This document shows, piece after piece, positions 32,284 to 42,925 of a stretch of DNA of 64,000 bases. Source of the stretch: Nephrocerus scutellatus (Eukaryota > Arthropoda > Insecta > Diptera > Pipunculidae); contig OX352763.1 of assembly GCA_947095585.1 (NCBI GenBank), forward strand, positions 61,723,016 to 61,787,015. The letters run 5' to 3'. The notes under the pieces are model-generated. The model ran no database searches. It was not told where the DNA came from and worked only from the letters and a program-made list of their open reading frames with translations. The position numbers and the translations under genes are program-made. Each line of letters begins with the position of its first letter. The stretch's first letter is position 1.

Positions 32284-32933
32284 AGCGCCCCCGACACGTT
32301 ACTGCATTCCTTGCATCATCTTCATGTACGTGTGCAGTACATTTGCACCGACATGTTAATAAATACTTTTCAATCATTCATTTTTCGTTTACTGTCTTGA
32401 CGTGCAGACCACAATGTCAGAAGCGGATAAAATAATTTTGGCAGTGATTGCAGTGTGTTTAAAAAAACCAAGAAATTAATGAAAAACAAAATCAACGGAA
32501 AAAAAAATTTGGATGAAAAATTGGCACAGAAAAAGGAATTAATTTACACACCAAAATTTGCTGAACGAATTAAAGGTATCTACGCAAGAGGATTTTAGAA
32601 ACTTCTTATGCATGAATAATTCAACTTATGAGTAATTACTCAATATGGTTGGAACCTATATCTACAAACAAGACACCACTATGCTTGAAGCAAAGTGGTA
32701 AAATTCGACGAACTCAATAATAAAATTTCTTTTAGTGTCGAATGAATGCAGTTTCAGTCACTCAAATACACGTGACGTATCGACTGAAAAACCCATGCAT
32801 GCAGTAAGCAAAATCCAAATGATTTGGATGCTTACTGCACGCTTCAGTCATTGTAAGTGAGACGCATACATACCTGTTTCACTAATGCACCTTTACGATG
32901 ATGTGAGTAATGCAGTAACGTGTCGGGGGCGCT
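32284..32933 (+). mobile_element. PIF/Harbinger-type element, internally deleted
   Basis: Terminal inverted repeats agcgcccccgacacgttact (32284) and its complement (ending 32933) extend about 24 bp. The flanks are a 3-bp TAA duplication (32281-32283 and 32934-32936), as expected for PIF/Harbinger. Inside, around 32415-32690, frames resemble the N-terminus of Harbinger transposase (an MSEADKIILAVIAVCL-like start, then WMKNWHRKRN-type and NELKVSTQEDFRNFL blocks) with frameshifts. The DDE core is absent. Confidence 0.85.
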
Positions 32934-33114
32934 TAAGACTTTTTAGAACAAAAACAAAGCAACAAATAGCCTTATAATAAAAAGAAACTTAACTCTAAAT
33001 AAAAAGTATTAGCCAGTTGGCACTTTTTCCTGACAGAGACAGATTGAATGAGTGACAATTGACTGGTATTGCGTGTTGCGAAAAGCTTAATATCAAAGTA
33101 TAATTAGGTAACCT

Positions 33115-33245
33115 AATTTAGGTTTAGCCATCCGATATATCGAATGAAAAACATCGATACATCGAATGTATCGAAGCGTTAAAAATACATCGACTGTACA
33201 TCGAGTGTTTTTTTTTTGCATCGATGTATATCGTGCATCCCTATG
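33115..33245. repeat. ATCGATGTA-rich MITE-like fragment
   Basis: tatatcgaatgaaaaacatcg, gcatcgatgtatatcgtgca and the end tgcatccctat resemble 14520-14635 in inverted orientation; possibly hAT-related. Confidence 0.4.
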
Positions 33246-33339
33246 CTAAATATCGTCATCATAATTAATCACATACGCCGAAACTGTTGAACAGATAATA
33301 AAAATCATAAATCGGTTGGATAGTTGCAGTTTTTTTTTT

Positions 33340-33560
33340 ATTTTATAATGTGTCCATACGTCCTGTTTAATCCGGATTTGTCCTGTTTTTTATCAGTCGT
33401 CCCGGTTGTATTAAAAGTCCTGTTTGTCCTGGTTTTTGCCCGGCATATCTTTTGTGGAAGGAGTCCTCGAGTGCCTGACAGCTCCCAAAAACATCGACCG
33501 GTTTTCGTGTCGATGTGACCAGCAGCCCCAGATGTGCAAGTTGGCGAGACCTAGGTCAAC
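33340..33560. other. Degenerate transposon end (tgtccat...cctgttt)
   Basis: aatgtgtccatacgtcctgt near 33345 is roughly the inverse of gtcctgttttttctcaac...aaatatggacaccct at 35128-35165. Together they may be the ends of one degraded element into which the family Z copy inserted. Weak. Confidence 0.3.
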
Positions 33561-33764
33561 ACCCTCTCGACCCCAGAGGTTTTGCTAAGAGTTTCCTAGG
33601 TTCGATAAAGTCCCTCCTGGATGACCGGTGGAGTTTACCACCGAGCAACCTGGCAGACCGTCGTATCGACACCCGGAACTCCCAAATCAAAAAATCTATT
33701 AAAAAAATAATTAAATAAAAATATAATTAAGTAATTAAATAAATGAAATAAAATTAAATCTAAT

Positions 33765-34612
33765 ATATAAAAATCTCGTGTCACGGTGTTTGAGGATCAA
33801 TATTATTAGGATCAATAGTATTTATGGAACGATTTGGCTCAAATTTACACCATATAATATTTAAATAAAAAGAAAGTCGTCGAAAGTATGTGGTGGCCTA
33901 GTCCTCTTATGAATTCCAATATATCCGCCAAGTCGATAGGTCTGGCATTCCGCTACCGCATACCGCTAGGTGAAAAAAAAAACATACAAAAAATTTTGAG
34001 AACGACTGGACTGATTTGGCTATAGTCCGAAAATTGTTTTTGTGGTAGTATTTATGGAACGATTTGGCTCAAATTCACACCATATAATATTTAAATAAAA
34101 AGAAAGTCGTTGACAAAATTTGGACCGTGGGCGTGACGTCAGTGGGCGGTGGTCAGCGGGATGGGCCAGCCGGGAAACGCGGGTGTAAGTGGGCGGGGGT
34201 CAGTGGGAAACGCGGGTGTAAGTGGGCGTGGCGTCAGTGGATGTGAGTTCAGTAGGTGGGCAGTGTGTATGAGGTCAATGGGTGGGTGGTCAGTGGGCGG
34301 GAGGTCAGTGGTTGGGAGGTCAGTGGTTGGGAGGTCAGTGGTTGGGAGGTCAGTGGGTGTGAGGTCAGTGGGTGTGAGTTCAGTGGGCGGTGGGTCAGTG
34401 TGTATGAGGTCAATGGCGGGGAGGACAGTTGGTGTGAAGTCAGTGGGTGTGAGTTCAGTGGGCAGTGGGTCAGTGTGTATGAGGTCAATGGGTGGGTGGT
34501 CAGTGGTCGTGAGGTCAGTGGGCGGGGGTCAGTGGGATGGGGCAGCCGGGAAACGCGGGTGTAAGTGTGCGTGGCGTCAGTGGGCGGGTAGCAAAGCGCC
34601 CGGGTACAGCTA
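33765..34612 (+). mobile_element. Family Z copy with minisatellite and a captured LINE scrap
   Basis: It starts tatataaaaatctcgtgtca and ends cgcccgggtacagctagt. It contains two copies of gtatttatggaacgatttgg ... aaaaagaaagtcgt (33835-33885 and 34047-34110) with, between them, a ~70-bp piece identical or nearly so to I-type LINE 3' sequence (33890-33955 against 36050-36117). The 15-bp array follows. Confidence 0.65.
34120..34600. repeat. 15-bp minisatellite, reverse orientation
   Basis: Units such as gtgggcgggaggtca and gtgggtgtgagttca repeat throughout, including three near-identical gtggttgggaggtca units. Same repeat as 10215-10505. Confidence 0.9.
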
Positions 34613-35098
34613 GTAATTAAATATAATTATTAAAAATTTAATAAATAATACATAAAAATAAAACTAATTAAATAAATAGGTTATTATAACCTATGAATTA
34701 GGAAAGAGAGCGGAGCCATGCCACGCGAGAGTTTGGCAGGCTGTAACCCGTGTGAGGTTTAAATTGGTAGCCTATAACGCGTTTCTGCCCCCACCACGGG
34801 GCCTCTTCAGTAGGCTTCTGAAGTGTAGGGGTGGGTAAGAGGGTTAAAAGGGGAAAAATTATGTATAAATTAAATAAATATAAGATAATATAATACAATA
34901 TATATGATATAAATATATAAATTGAATAAATATAAGATAATATAATATATATGATATAAATATATAAATAATATAATATAAATCAATGAATTTCCGCGGT
35001 GTCGCACGACACAGAAAATTATATGAGTGAAACGAATGGACAACGGTTTTTTTTATTTTGATAAATAAATGATAAATACCGTTTTCGGGTATTTCGTA
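34613..35098. other. AT-rich spacer with one G/C-richer island
   Basis: 34690-34850 is a non-coding island of moderate GC content that I do not recognise. 34860-35000 is an ATATA-rich low-complexity tract. Confidence 0.4.
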
Positions 35099-35965
35099 GG
35101 GGAAATTATTATTTTATGTTTTTTTGAATATGTCCTGTTTTTTCTCAACACAAATATGGACACCCTAGCTAAAGGGGTTTGCACCCTTATAATGCTTATC
35201 ACAGCGTGGGCGTTAGGAAATTAGGTAGAGGAAAGGATGAGATGTCTATGCACGCGTGTCTTAAACGACTGCAGATCATAAAAATGCGGAAACACAGAAT
35301 CGGGCAAATCATTCCACATAACTATTGTTGTTGTTGTTTTATAAATTCTCTGTATTAATACCACCATCATCCTTTGATTTGGAAGACTTAATTCTGAAAG
35401 GAATAAAGTCTTGTCTTTCATACCAATTTGAATGATGTTTGTAATCGCATTAGCGGCGGCATCCACGTCGCTATTGAGGTAAGAAGCGACCAGTAAATTT
35501 CCTAAAGAATGTATTAAGTCCGTCCGAATTGGCTTTCTCGTAATGCCATTCAGTTCTTTTTTTGGGTTTTCTTTTTTGAGTGGTCTAGAAACGAGAAATT
35601 ATCTGATACAACACAATGGTCTGATGAAGTTAGATGTGATGAGACATTAACGGTGTATTTAACAGAGTACGAATTTTGGCCGCAAATGTGAAAAACTCAC
35701 CTGAACGTGAGATGTCAGTTCGTATAGGCACAAGATGTTTAGCATAGCATTTTGCTTGCTTGTTGCTTGTTTGCATGTACACGTATACGGGCTTCATATA
35801 ATGCTACAATAAATCTGATCCGAATTGATGGAAAAATGCTGTAGGATTATTTTAAGCGATTTTCAAGGTCAGCACATATCAAAATGGCGAAAATTGAAAT
35901 TGAAGATAAGGGTCGCACTGCAAACACCGAGACGGAGGCAGAGAAAATTTAGAACACATGTATTA

Positions 35966-37905
35966 TGTTATGTTATTTTTGGTGGGCTGTAGAGCCTTGT
36001 GCACTGCGACCATAAGGTCCATTGTGCGTCCCAGATGTCTACCACATTATGTGGTGGCCTAGTCTTCTTATGAATGCCAATATATCCGCCAAGTCGATAG
36101 GTCTGGCATTCTGCCATAGAACTGTGTGAGCCTTGAGGTATTGAAGTCTTTTCCGGGTGAGGGCATCACATATAAATAGTATGTGTTTGGCGTCTCCTCT
36201 GCCTCGCCACAAAAGCGGCAGCCATCTGTCTGAGATTTCCCCATTTTTGTTAAGTGGCCATTAAATGGACCATGTCCTGTCATGTACCAGACAAGGAATC
36301 TCAGTGTTTGTCGGTTTAGCTTGATTGCTTTGTTTATATTTTTAATGTTGTATTTGAGAAGCTTTTTGGTTTGTTTGTTTGTTTCAGCCTCGATGGCGTT
36401 GTTTTCCCACTGCTTTATTTTTTTCAGGTGGCTCTTGCTGAAGGCTATGCTTGGCTCGGGGCCAGTAAAGGTCTCTTCCTCGCCTTCTCTTGCGCAGAGG
36501 TCTGCTGTCTCGTTCCCATAAATTCCTGAATGGCCTGGGGACCACATCAGGTTGACCTTTTGGTTTTTGCCAGTTCGTTTAGGTGGCAGTAGCAGCTCCA
36601 CGTTGTTTTTGAATTGAAAACCGGGCCTTTTAGCGCTAGTAAAGCGGTCTGACTATCGGAGATCATATAGATCTCGGTTCTTCTATATTTTCTCTTCATA
36701 CATTCTAGTGTGCAGGCTTCTAATGCTGTTATTTCTGCCTGGAAAACGGTTGGGGTTGCCTGCGGGTTTGCTCCCCATGTTTTGCTGAACATGCGTTGGC
36801 AAGTGAAGTACGCTTTGTTAGCTTTGTTGGTGATGTATAATATATGGGAGTTCCATGTTAGTTTTTGGTCGAACATTACCCCCAGGTATTTTGATTCAGG
36901 CATTATTTGGAGTATTTTGCCTTGGAATCTTAGGGCGGGAAGAGTTGTTCTCCTTCTTTTTGTGAAAACGGTGCATACTATTTTATCTTGGTTGACACTT
37001 AGATCTACCTCCCGGCACCATTCGTTTACTATTTTGAGAGTTAATTGTATGCGCTCTGTTATCGTGCTTTCGAATTTGCCTCGAACCAATAGGACTAGAT
37101 CATCCGCATAACCAATATTTGTGATAAGATTATTCTTAAGCCTGTCGAGCAACTGATCCATCACCAGTAGCCACAAGAGTGGTGATAAAACGCCTCCTTG
37201 TGGGCAGCCTCTTGTTGCCGCTATTGTGATGGTTTCGTCAATAAATGCGGCCCGAATATTCCTACCCCTTAGATGCACATGACCCATCCTATGATAGAGG
37301 AATCTATTCTCCTTGTTCTAGCTTGTGCTTGAATTACTTCGAAATTAGTGTTGTCGAAAGCGCCTCGGATGCCGATGAAGGCGCATAGTAACATCTCTTT
37401 GCTTCGGAGTGTGTCTTCGATTTCCGTTGTCAGCTCGTGGAGTGCTGTTTCTGTTGATTTGCCAGCTTGATATGCGTGTTGGCTGGGGTTAAGTGGATTT
37501 GATTGGAGTATATTAGATCTTATGTAGTGACCTCAGATTTTTTCCATGGATTTGAGAATAAATTATGTAAGGCTGATAGGCCTGTATGACCTTGTATCCT
37601 CGGGGGATTTCTTCCCTACCTTTGGTAAGAAAATCACTCGTATATCTCTCCAGCACCTTGGTACATATTCTAGGCTATAGCTGGATTTATAGAGTTTTAC
37701 GAGTAGAGATTCTAATAGGTGCAAGCCGCGTTGTAGAAGTATCGGGTATATTCCGTTTTTGACTGATCCGAGTGGATTTTTATGGTCGAGAGAGAGAGCT
37801 TTGTGTAGTCGACATGCTTTTGGTAGTTTGTCAGTACATTCACAGAATTCTCTCCAACTGTTCCTTTTGCTGTTTCTTAGTGCAGCGTTATATCTGGTAA
37901 GGGAG
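35966..37905 (-). mobile_element. I/LOA/R1-type LINE, 5'-truncated, inside Y1
   Basis: It is flanked by a perfect 14-bp target duplication gaacacatgtatta (35952-35965 and 37906-37919). The 3' tail on the minus strand is ataacataaca-like rather than poly-A. It carries reverse transcriptase, RNase H and a terminal zinc-knuckle region; the endonuclease and ORF1 are lost by 5' truncation. Confidence 0.87.
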
Positions 37906-37913
37906 GAACACAT
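36068..37913 (-). pseudogene. LINE reverse transcriptase and RNase H
   Basis: Three frames follow each other. 37913-37563 contains WREFCECTDKLP, LGSVKNGIYP and RSYRPISLT (reverse transcriptase start; the last few codons fall in the target duplication). 37287-36547 contains RGCPQGGVLSPLLW, YADDLVLL (catalytic YxDD) and an RNase H beginning FQAEITALEAC with SDSQTALLAL. 36601-36068 contains WSPGHSGIYGNETAD and CRFCGEAEET. A stretch around 37290-37560 is open only with stops and shifts. An RNase H after the reverse transcriptase is typical of the I, LOA and some R1-group elements. Non-functional. Confidence 0.85.
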
Positions 37914-37959
37914 GTATTAGTGGGCGTAATAATTGTTTGCTGTGATCAAAACCTTCTCT

Positions 37960-38670
37960 ATAGAAAGTCCAACTGTACGCATACTAATGCAGTGAAACTA
38001 TCCCAAACGCGTCTGTGTTTGTGGGAGTAATGGGAGTGTACAAAAAATAAGCAGACGCATTTTATGAAACGCGCTAACTGGCGGTAGTGCAAAGACCGAG
38101 AAACGTATATATTGATTTTGCTTTTTTGTTGATCACGATTTCATAAACATTTGCGATTTTTTTTAGCATGATCCGTGTATCAGGGAAACAGTTGTGCTTT
38201 TTAAAATGAAGGTTTTGGCTTTGATCACTGAAATTATGAACGAAACCACATTTAATGCACTACAAAACTCACTAGTGGCGCCCTTGCTCCCTAAACTCTT
38301 TTACCCATTTTGCATAGTTGTTTGTTTGTTCTCTTTATTCTATTTATGTTCTTTATATCCTCATTTATTTTTTATGTTCTCATATAATTTTTATTTTTAT
38401 TAAATTTTTTATTTCAAATATCATATGTTATATTTTTCAATTTACCTTTATTCTTTTTATTACTTTGCTTATTAATTACCGAATATTTTATTCTTACTTT
38501 TCTTTTTATTCTTAATTAAAACATCATTTATAAAACAATATTTATTTTTATGCATTCCACTCTTTTTTTTTTACTTTTCACATTGAAAATAAGACTCCAA
38601 TGTGTTAATGTGTACTTTCTGAATCAATCAATAATAAAAATAAAGAAAATTTATTAAGAACACATATTAC
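37960..38670. other. Unique AT-rich insert within Y1
   Basis: Absent from Y2 at the equivalent position (about 39915). It has T-rich low-complexity frames only. Whether it is original Y sequence lost from Y2, or an insertion, is unknown. Confidence 0.4.
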
Positions 38671-39385
38671 CTTAAGAATCAGATGCAACAAAAACAGATG
38701 TTTTCTCATATGCGATAACATGTGTTCTAAATTTATTCTTTAATTTTTGCCATGAATGCATTTCAGCGATAACTCCTTAATTTTACTCACCCAAACAAAT
38801 TATTTTATTGTAGCATTTTTGTTATTTGAGGTGGAAACAACGAGTAACGCTGCTGTAGGCTGCGCATGCGTTAAAATTCATACTACTACACACAATATTT
38901 ACTAATACTACGAACTTGCGGTTAAGATGTGAGTGTTTCACATTTGCGGCCAAAATCCCTACTCAGGACGAGAGGTAGTCCAGAGTGTTGGCGGAATGAT
39001 TCGCAATGTCAGGAATTCGTGAAGAATCCTTCGCAAGCTGAGTAAGACTATTAGTCTCAGCGAACAGCTCAGCATACCTTTCTTCGGGTGTTATCTGTCC
39101 AGAGTGGGAAGCCAACCAGAATTGTGGACATTGAAAACGCCCGCAATAACGATTTTAGCATAAGGGTCTTCGGGTACAATTCTTAAAATTGAGTTAGACA
39201 GTGCATCAAATTCGTTAAGAGTTGAAGCTATGTCTTAACTTCTTCTATATAAAAAACAGTAATAAATGTTTTGCTTATGTATTTTAACTTTTAACCAAAT
39301 AACATTAAATGTCGGGTTGGAACGTTACGTAAGTAAACGGCTAAAACGCGATGTGGAAAAAATACGGGCACCAAGTTATAATCAG

Positions 39386-40231
39386 CGTACGAATTTTGGT
39401 CGCAAATGTGCAAAACCCACCTGAACGAGAGATGTCAGTTCGTATACGTGCGAGGTGTATAGCATTCAATTTTAATGTGGGGTAAGTTTTTTCTTTCTTT
39501 TTTTGGGTTAGTGTAAGTTCAAGACAGTACAGTACAAGATCCTATTACATATTCTGAATCGGTTTGCTTTTGTCTCATGTAGACGACAACTCTCGTACTC
39601 AAAAACAGGTGAGATGTGAGAAAGTAGCACCAAAGTGTGTTACTCGTTGTTTCCACCTCAAATAATAATGCTACAATAGAATAATTTGCTTGTTTGCATG
39701 TACAGGTATACGGGCTTCAAAAAATGCTACAATAAATGTAAGCCGAATTGAAGGGAATATGTTTTAGGATTATTTTAAGCGATTTTCAAAGTCAGCACAA
39801 ATCAAAATTGCGAAATTTAAGGAAGGGTCGCACTGCAAACACCGAGACGGAGGCAGAGAAAATTTAGAACATATGTATTAGTGGGCGTTATAATTATTAG
39901 CTGTGTTTACCGAAATTATGAATCAGATGCAACAAAAACAGATGTTTTCTCATATACGATAACATGTGTTCTAAATTTATTCTTTAATTTTTGCCGTGAA
40001 TGCATTTCAGCGATAACTCTATAATTTTACTCAAACAAGAAAATTATTTTATTGAAGCAACGTTGTTATTTGAGGTGGAAACAACGAGCTACACTGCTGT
40101 TGTCATTAAAGCAAAATCAAATTATGCGCATGCGTCAAAAATCATAATACTACACCCAACATCTACTAATCAATATTAAGGACTTGCGGTTAAGATGTGA
40201 GTTCTGCACATTTGCTACCAAAATTCGTGCC
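39386..40231. mobile_element. TIR element Y2
   Basis: 846 bp. The left end cgtacgaattttggtcgcaa and inverse right end ggcacgaattttggtagcaa are flanked by CAG (39383-39385 and 40232-40234). Subterminal inverted repeats include gttgtttccacctcaaataa (39650) against ttatttgaggtggaaacaac (40060). Removing Y2 with one CAG restores the J1 endonuclease frame. Confidence 0.8.
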
Positions 40232-40300
40232 CAGGTAAACTAAGTTCTAAAACAACAGAGTCTTTATTCACCTGGGTTTCACTTAGTGCCAAATTATAGG

Positions 40301-40604
40301 TTTATTATCTGCAACGTGGGCATATGTGGCAAAGAAACTCCAATGTTGCTTATATCCACCTTGAATTGACGCATCACAACAAAACAAATAAACAACATAC
40401 ACTCCGACTAACAAAAAACAATCACTCCGAATCTGCTATTCATAGAATGCTGAAAAAACTAGATCATCTCCAGTTTAACCACAGCGGTGGGCATGGAAGG
40501 AGACACGGAATACCCACGCTAAGTGTGCACTGATTTTTAATTTTTAGCTGCGCTGCGGTGCACTTTGTTATCACACGCGAACACCGTTTTGATGTTTCTT
40601 CTTT
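40301..40604. other. Spacer, nothing recognised
   Basis: The short open frame around 40324-40533 has no recognisable motif. Confidence 0.4.
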
Positions 40605-40700
40605 TTAAATCTTCTTCTTTTTCTATCTGTCTTCTTTTTCTATCTGTCTTCTTTTTCTATCTGTCTTCTTCTTCTTCTTCTATCTTCTTCTTTCTTATAG
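40605..40700. repeat. TTCTTC/TTTTCTATCTGTC microsatellite
   Basis: Three tandem ttctttttctatctgtc units followed by cttcttcttctt. Confidence 0.9.
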
Positions 40701-40702
40701 TT

Positions 40703-41867
40703 ATATAAAAATCTCGAGTCACGGTGTTTGTCCTCCCACTACTCCGAAACGGCTCGACCGATTGTTATGAAATTTTTTATGTATATTTGGTAGGTATGAG
40801 AATAGGTCGTAAAGTATGTTTCATACCGCTAGGTGATTAGAGTGTCCCTATCCAGAAAAACATCATTTGAGAACGACTGGACTGATTTGGCTAACTTTTA
40901 TTTTATAAATTCGCCATAGTCCTAATAAGGTTTTTGCAAAAAAATATAGAAAAGATGAATTGTATAATTCGGGAAAAACTGAAAGTGCTGTTTTCCATAG
41001 GATTTACATATGTTTTGTTCGTTATAGTCCTAGGAAACAAAGACAACTACAAAGGAAAGTCGAAAAATTCGGATAAACAGCAAAAATTGTTTTGTTATTT
41101 ATGCTCCCGGAGATTTTTTAGCAAAATAAATTTCGGGAAAAATTGAAAAGGATAAATTGGATATTTTTTGAGGAAATAACTCAATTGAATGTTTTCGGTG
41201 AAATGAAAACTCTGGAAAAACACATTCCAGCCTAAATTAAAATAAAATTAAATTTGTATTGATTCGCGATCTGTCCAGCAAAAGTCGTTATTTCATTTCT
41301 GTTCCAATAGATTCCAATTGTTTGGGTTACGTGCGCAAATGTCATTTGACAGCTTCTTCTTTTATTTTGTGGGCAAAAAGATCTCCAAAAGACCCCAAAA
41401 TACCATCAAAAGGCCCCTAAGACCCCAAAAAGAATAACAAAAAGACCTCCGAAAGTCCCTTAAAATCCCAAAAAATCATTAAAGTCCTCCAAAAGAACTC
41501 CAAAAGACCCTCAAAAGACGTCCAAAAGTCTCACCAAAAAACCTCCAGAAGACCCTTAAAGGACCTCCAAAAGACTCCCAAATATACCCCCAAAAGACCC
41601 TCAAAATACCCTAAAAAGGCCCCCAAAAAACCCTCAAAGGACCTCAAAAAGACTCCTTAAACGGCCCTCAGAAGACCCTCAAAAGACCTAAAAAGATCGT
41701 CAAAAGACCATCAAAAGACCTCCCAGAGGACCCTCAAAAGAAATTTAAAAATGTAACACAATGATGTGACCAATACTGTGACTCAAAATCGCAAAACAAA
41801 TAGCTTTTCACAAGTTCACAAAACGATCACAAACAAATTTTTTGTTTGACTGTCGGGTCAGCTAGTT
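40703..41867 (+). mobile_element. Family Z copy with AAAGACC-rich array
   Basis: It starts tatataaaaatctcgagtca and ends tgtcgggtcagctag, the complement of the family Z end at 10078. The last 110 bases match 10090-10210 inverted. Between them is a degenerate array at 41370-41740. Confidence 0.6.
41370..41740. repeat. Imperfect ~11-13 bp array (ccaaaagaccct)
   Basis: Dozens of variants of caaaagaccctc and tccaaaagac. Low complexity and non-coding. Confidence 0.85.
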
Positions 41868-42290
41868 CTCTATATTAACTTCGCGTGCCCGTGGCTGGCT
41901 GGCTGACGGACCAAATCTTTTGATCAATTTTTAACCCACTTTCTAAAGCCCGATTTTATTCATACTTTGCACACATGTGAATCTCCGATGACAACACTTT
42001 TTATTAAAATTTGGTGCCCTTCGGGCCTCGGGGTCTAGGGGCTTCCATACAAATGTTTTACAAAATTTACCCGCTTTTCTACACATTTTATAAGCATGTG
42101 TATCTCCGATGGACAACACTTTTTGTAAAACTTTGGAAGTGATCCGGGCCCGGGCTCGGGGTGGACATACACATTTTAAAAAAAGTACCCTATTGTCTTC
42201 AAATTTTTTACACATGTGTATCTCCGATTGACAACACTTTATGAAAAATTTGGAAGGTCCCCGAGGTCGGGGAGCTCCCATACAAATTTT
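41868..42290 (-). mobile_element. Family X fragment with three ~120-bp units
   Basis: It starts tctctatattaacttcgcgt. The motif cacatgtgtatctccgatgg ... acaacacttttt recurs at ~41973, ~42096 and ~42212, each followed by a G/C-rich gggcctcggggtc-type block and tccatacaaat. Confidence 0.75.
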
Positions 42291-42484
42291 ATCTATCTCT
42301 ATCTATCTCTATATGTATAAAAATCAATTGCCGTGCGTTAGTCTCGCAAAAACTTGAGAACAGCTCCACCGAATTGGATGATTCTTTTTTTAATTTTATA
42401 TACATGACCGAGAGTAATAACTTGTAACGAAAAGCTTATCATTTCGTCTTTCAGATACTGCATTACATTGTAGGTCCATTCCAT

Positions 42485-42868
42485 TTGTGTGCACAACACA
42501 CTTGTTGTTCAGTTGCAAATTAAGTTCATTCACCTTGGCGAGATTTTGAAGTTTGCTGAGATCGTATTTCCGCGCAGTTCTATGTTGTTGTGTAATTGCA
42601 GCTGGCCGCAGTCTGATAACACCAACCAGAAGGTTTTGATCACTAAAGATATCAGCACCGCGACGGGCTTTGACATCTAGTGATCAATCTGGTTACGTGT
42701 CACACCATCTGGTGATTGCCATGTATATTCGTGAATGTCTGTATGTGCGAACTTTGTGCCACCGATGAAAAGCTGTTGATTGAAGCACAAATCCAGCAGT
42801 CTCTCTCCATTGTGGTTGCGCCTGATGCGAAGACCATGGCGGCCCATGCTCGCGTGAAGATTTGAGTT
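42485..42868 (-). pseudogene. RTE-type LINE endonuclease fragment
   Basis: The minus frame 42880-42677 contains MGRHGLRIRRNHNGERLLDL, FIGGTKFAHTDIHEYTW and SPDGVTRNQIDH, typical of the apurinic-type endonuclease of RTE-like LINEs (often annotated craniofacial development protein 2-like). After a frameshift near 42675 it continues with KARRGADIFSDQNLLVGVIR and LQNLAKVNELNLQL. No reverse transcriptase follows. It is bounded on the right by the leader of gypsy C and on the left by a degraded SINE tail (~42400-42485). Confidence 0.82.
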
Positions 42869-42925
42869 GGGATTTTGCAAATTGTGAGACAGTAAAATTT
42901 TACAAACCGATAAACAGTAAATAAT

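Larger units (their letters stand above)
35666..38963. mobile_element. TIR element Y1 (holds an I-type LINE)
   Basis: The ends agtacgaattttggccgcaa and the inverse of agtagggattttggccgcaa form terminal inverted repeats. The flanking CAG is duplicated (35663-35665 and 38964-38966). Inside lie gcaaacaccgagacggaggc and aacaaaaacagatgttttct blocks shared with Y2. About 700 bp (37960-38670) are unique to Y1. No transposase was seen. The LINE at 35966-37905 interrupts it. Confidence 0.75.
35169..40300 (-). mobile_element. Jockey-like LINE J1, split by Y1 and Y2, reverse transcriptase deleted
   Basis: Minus-strand pieces are: endonuclease start (40300-40232), endonuclease middle (39385-38964), endonuclease end (35665-35480) and the C-terminal tail plus 3' UTR (35480-35169). 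The first piece reads ALSETQV then LSLP and joins across Y2 in frame to DYNLVPVFF. The middle piece carries FNVHNSGWLP and IPDIANHSANTLDYLSS. After Y1 come YTVNVSSHLTSSDHC. The C-terminal tail includes IVMWNDLPDSVF. The reverse transcriptase is missing between 35480 and the tail. The 3' sequence gctaaaggggtttgcaccct matches the LINE at 57040. Confidence 0.8.

Noticed and set aside
35666..40231. CACTA (EnSpm) transposons
   Set aside because: 3-bp duplications fit, but the termini do not begin CACTA/CACTG and no transposase was seen.
40934..41146. 70-residue open frame with a hydrophobic segment
   Set aside because: Sits within family Z repeat sequence; no conservation evident.
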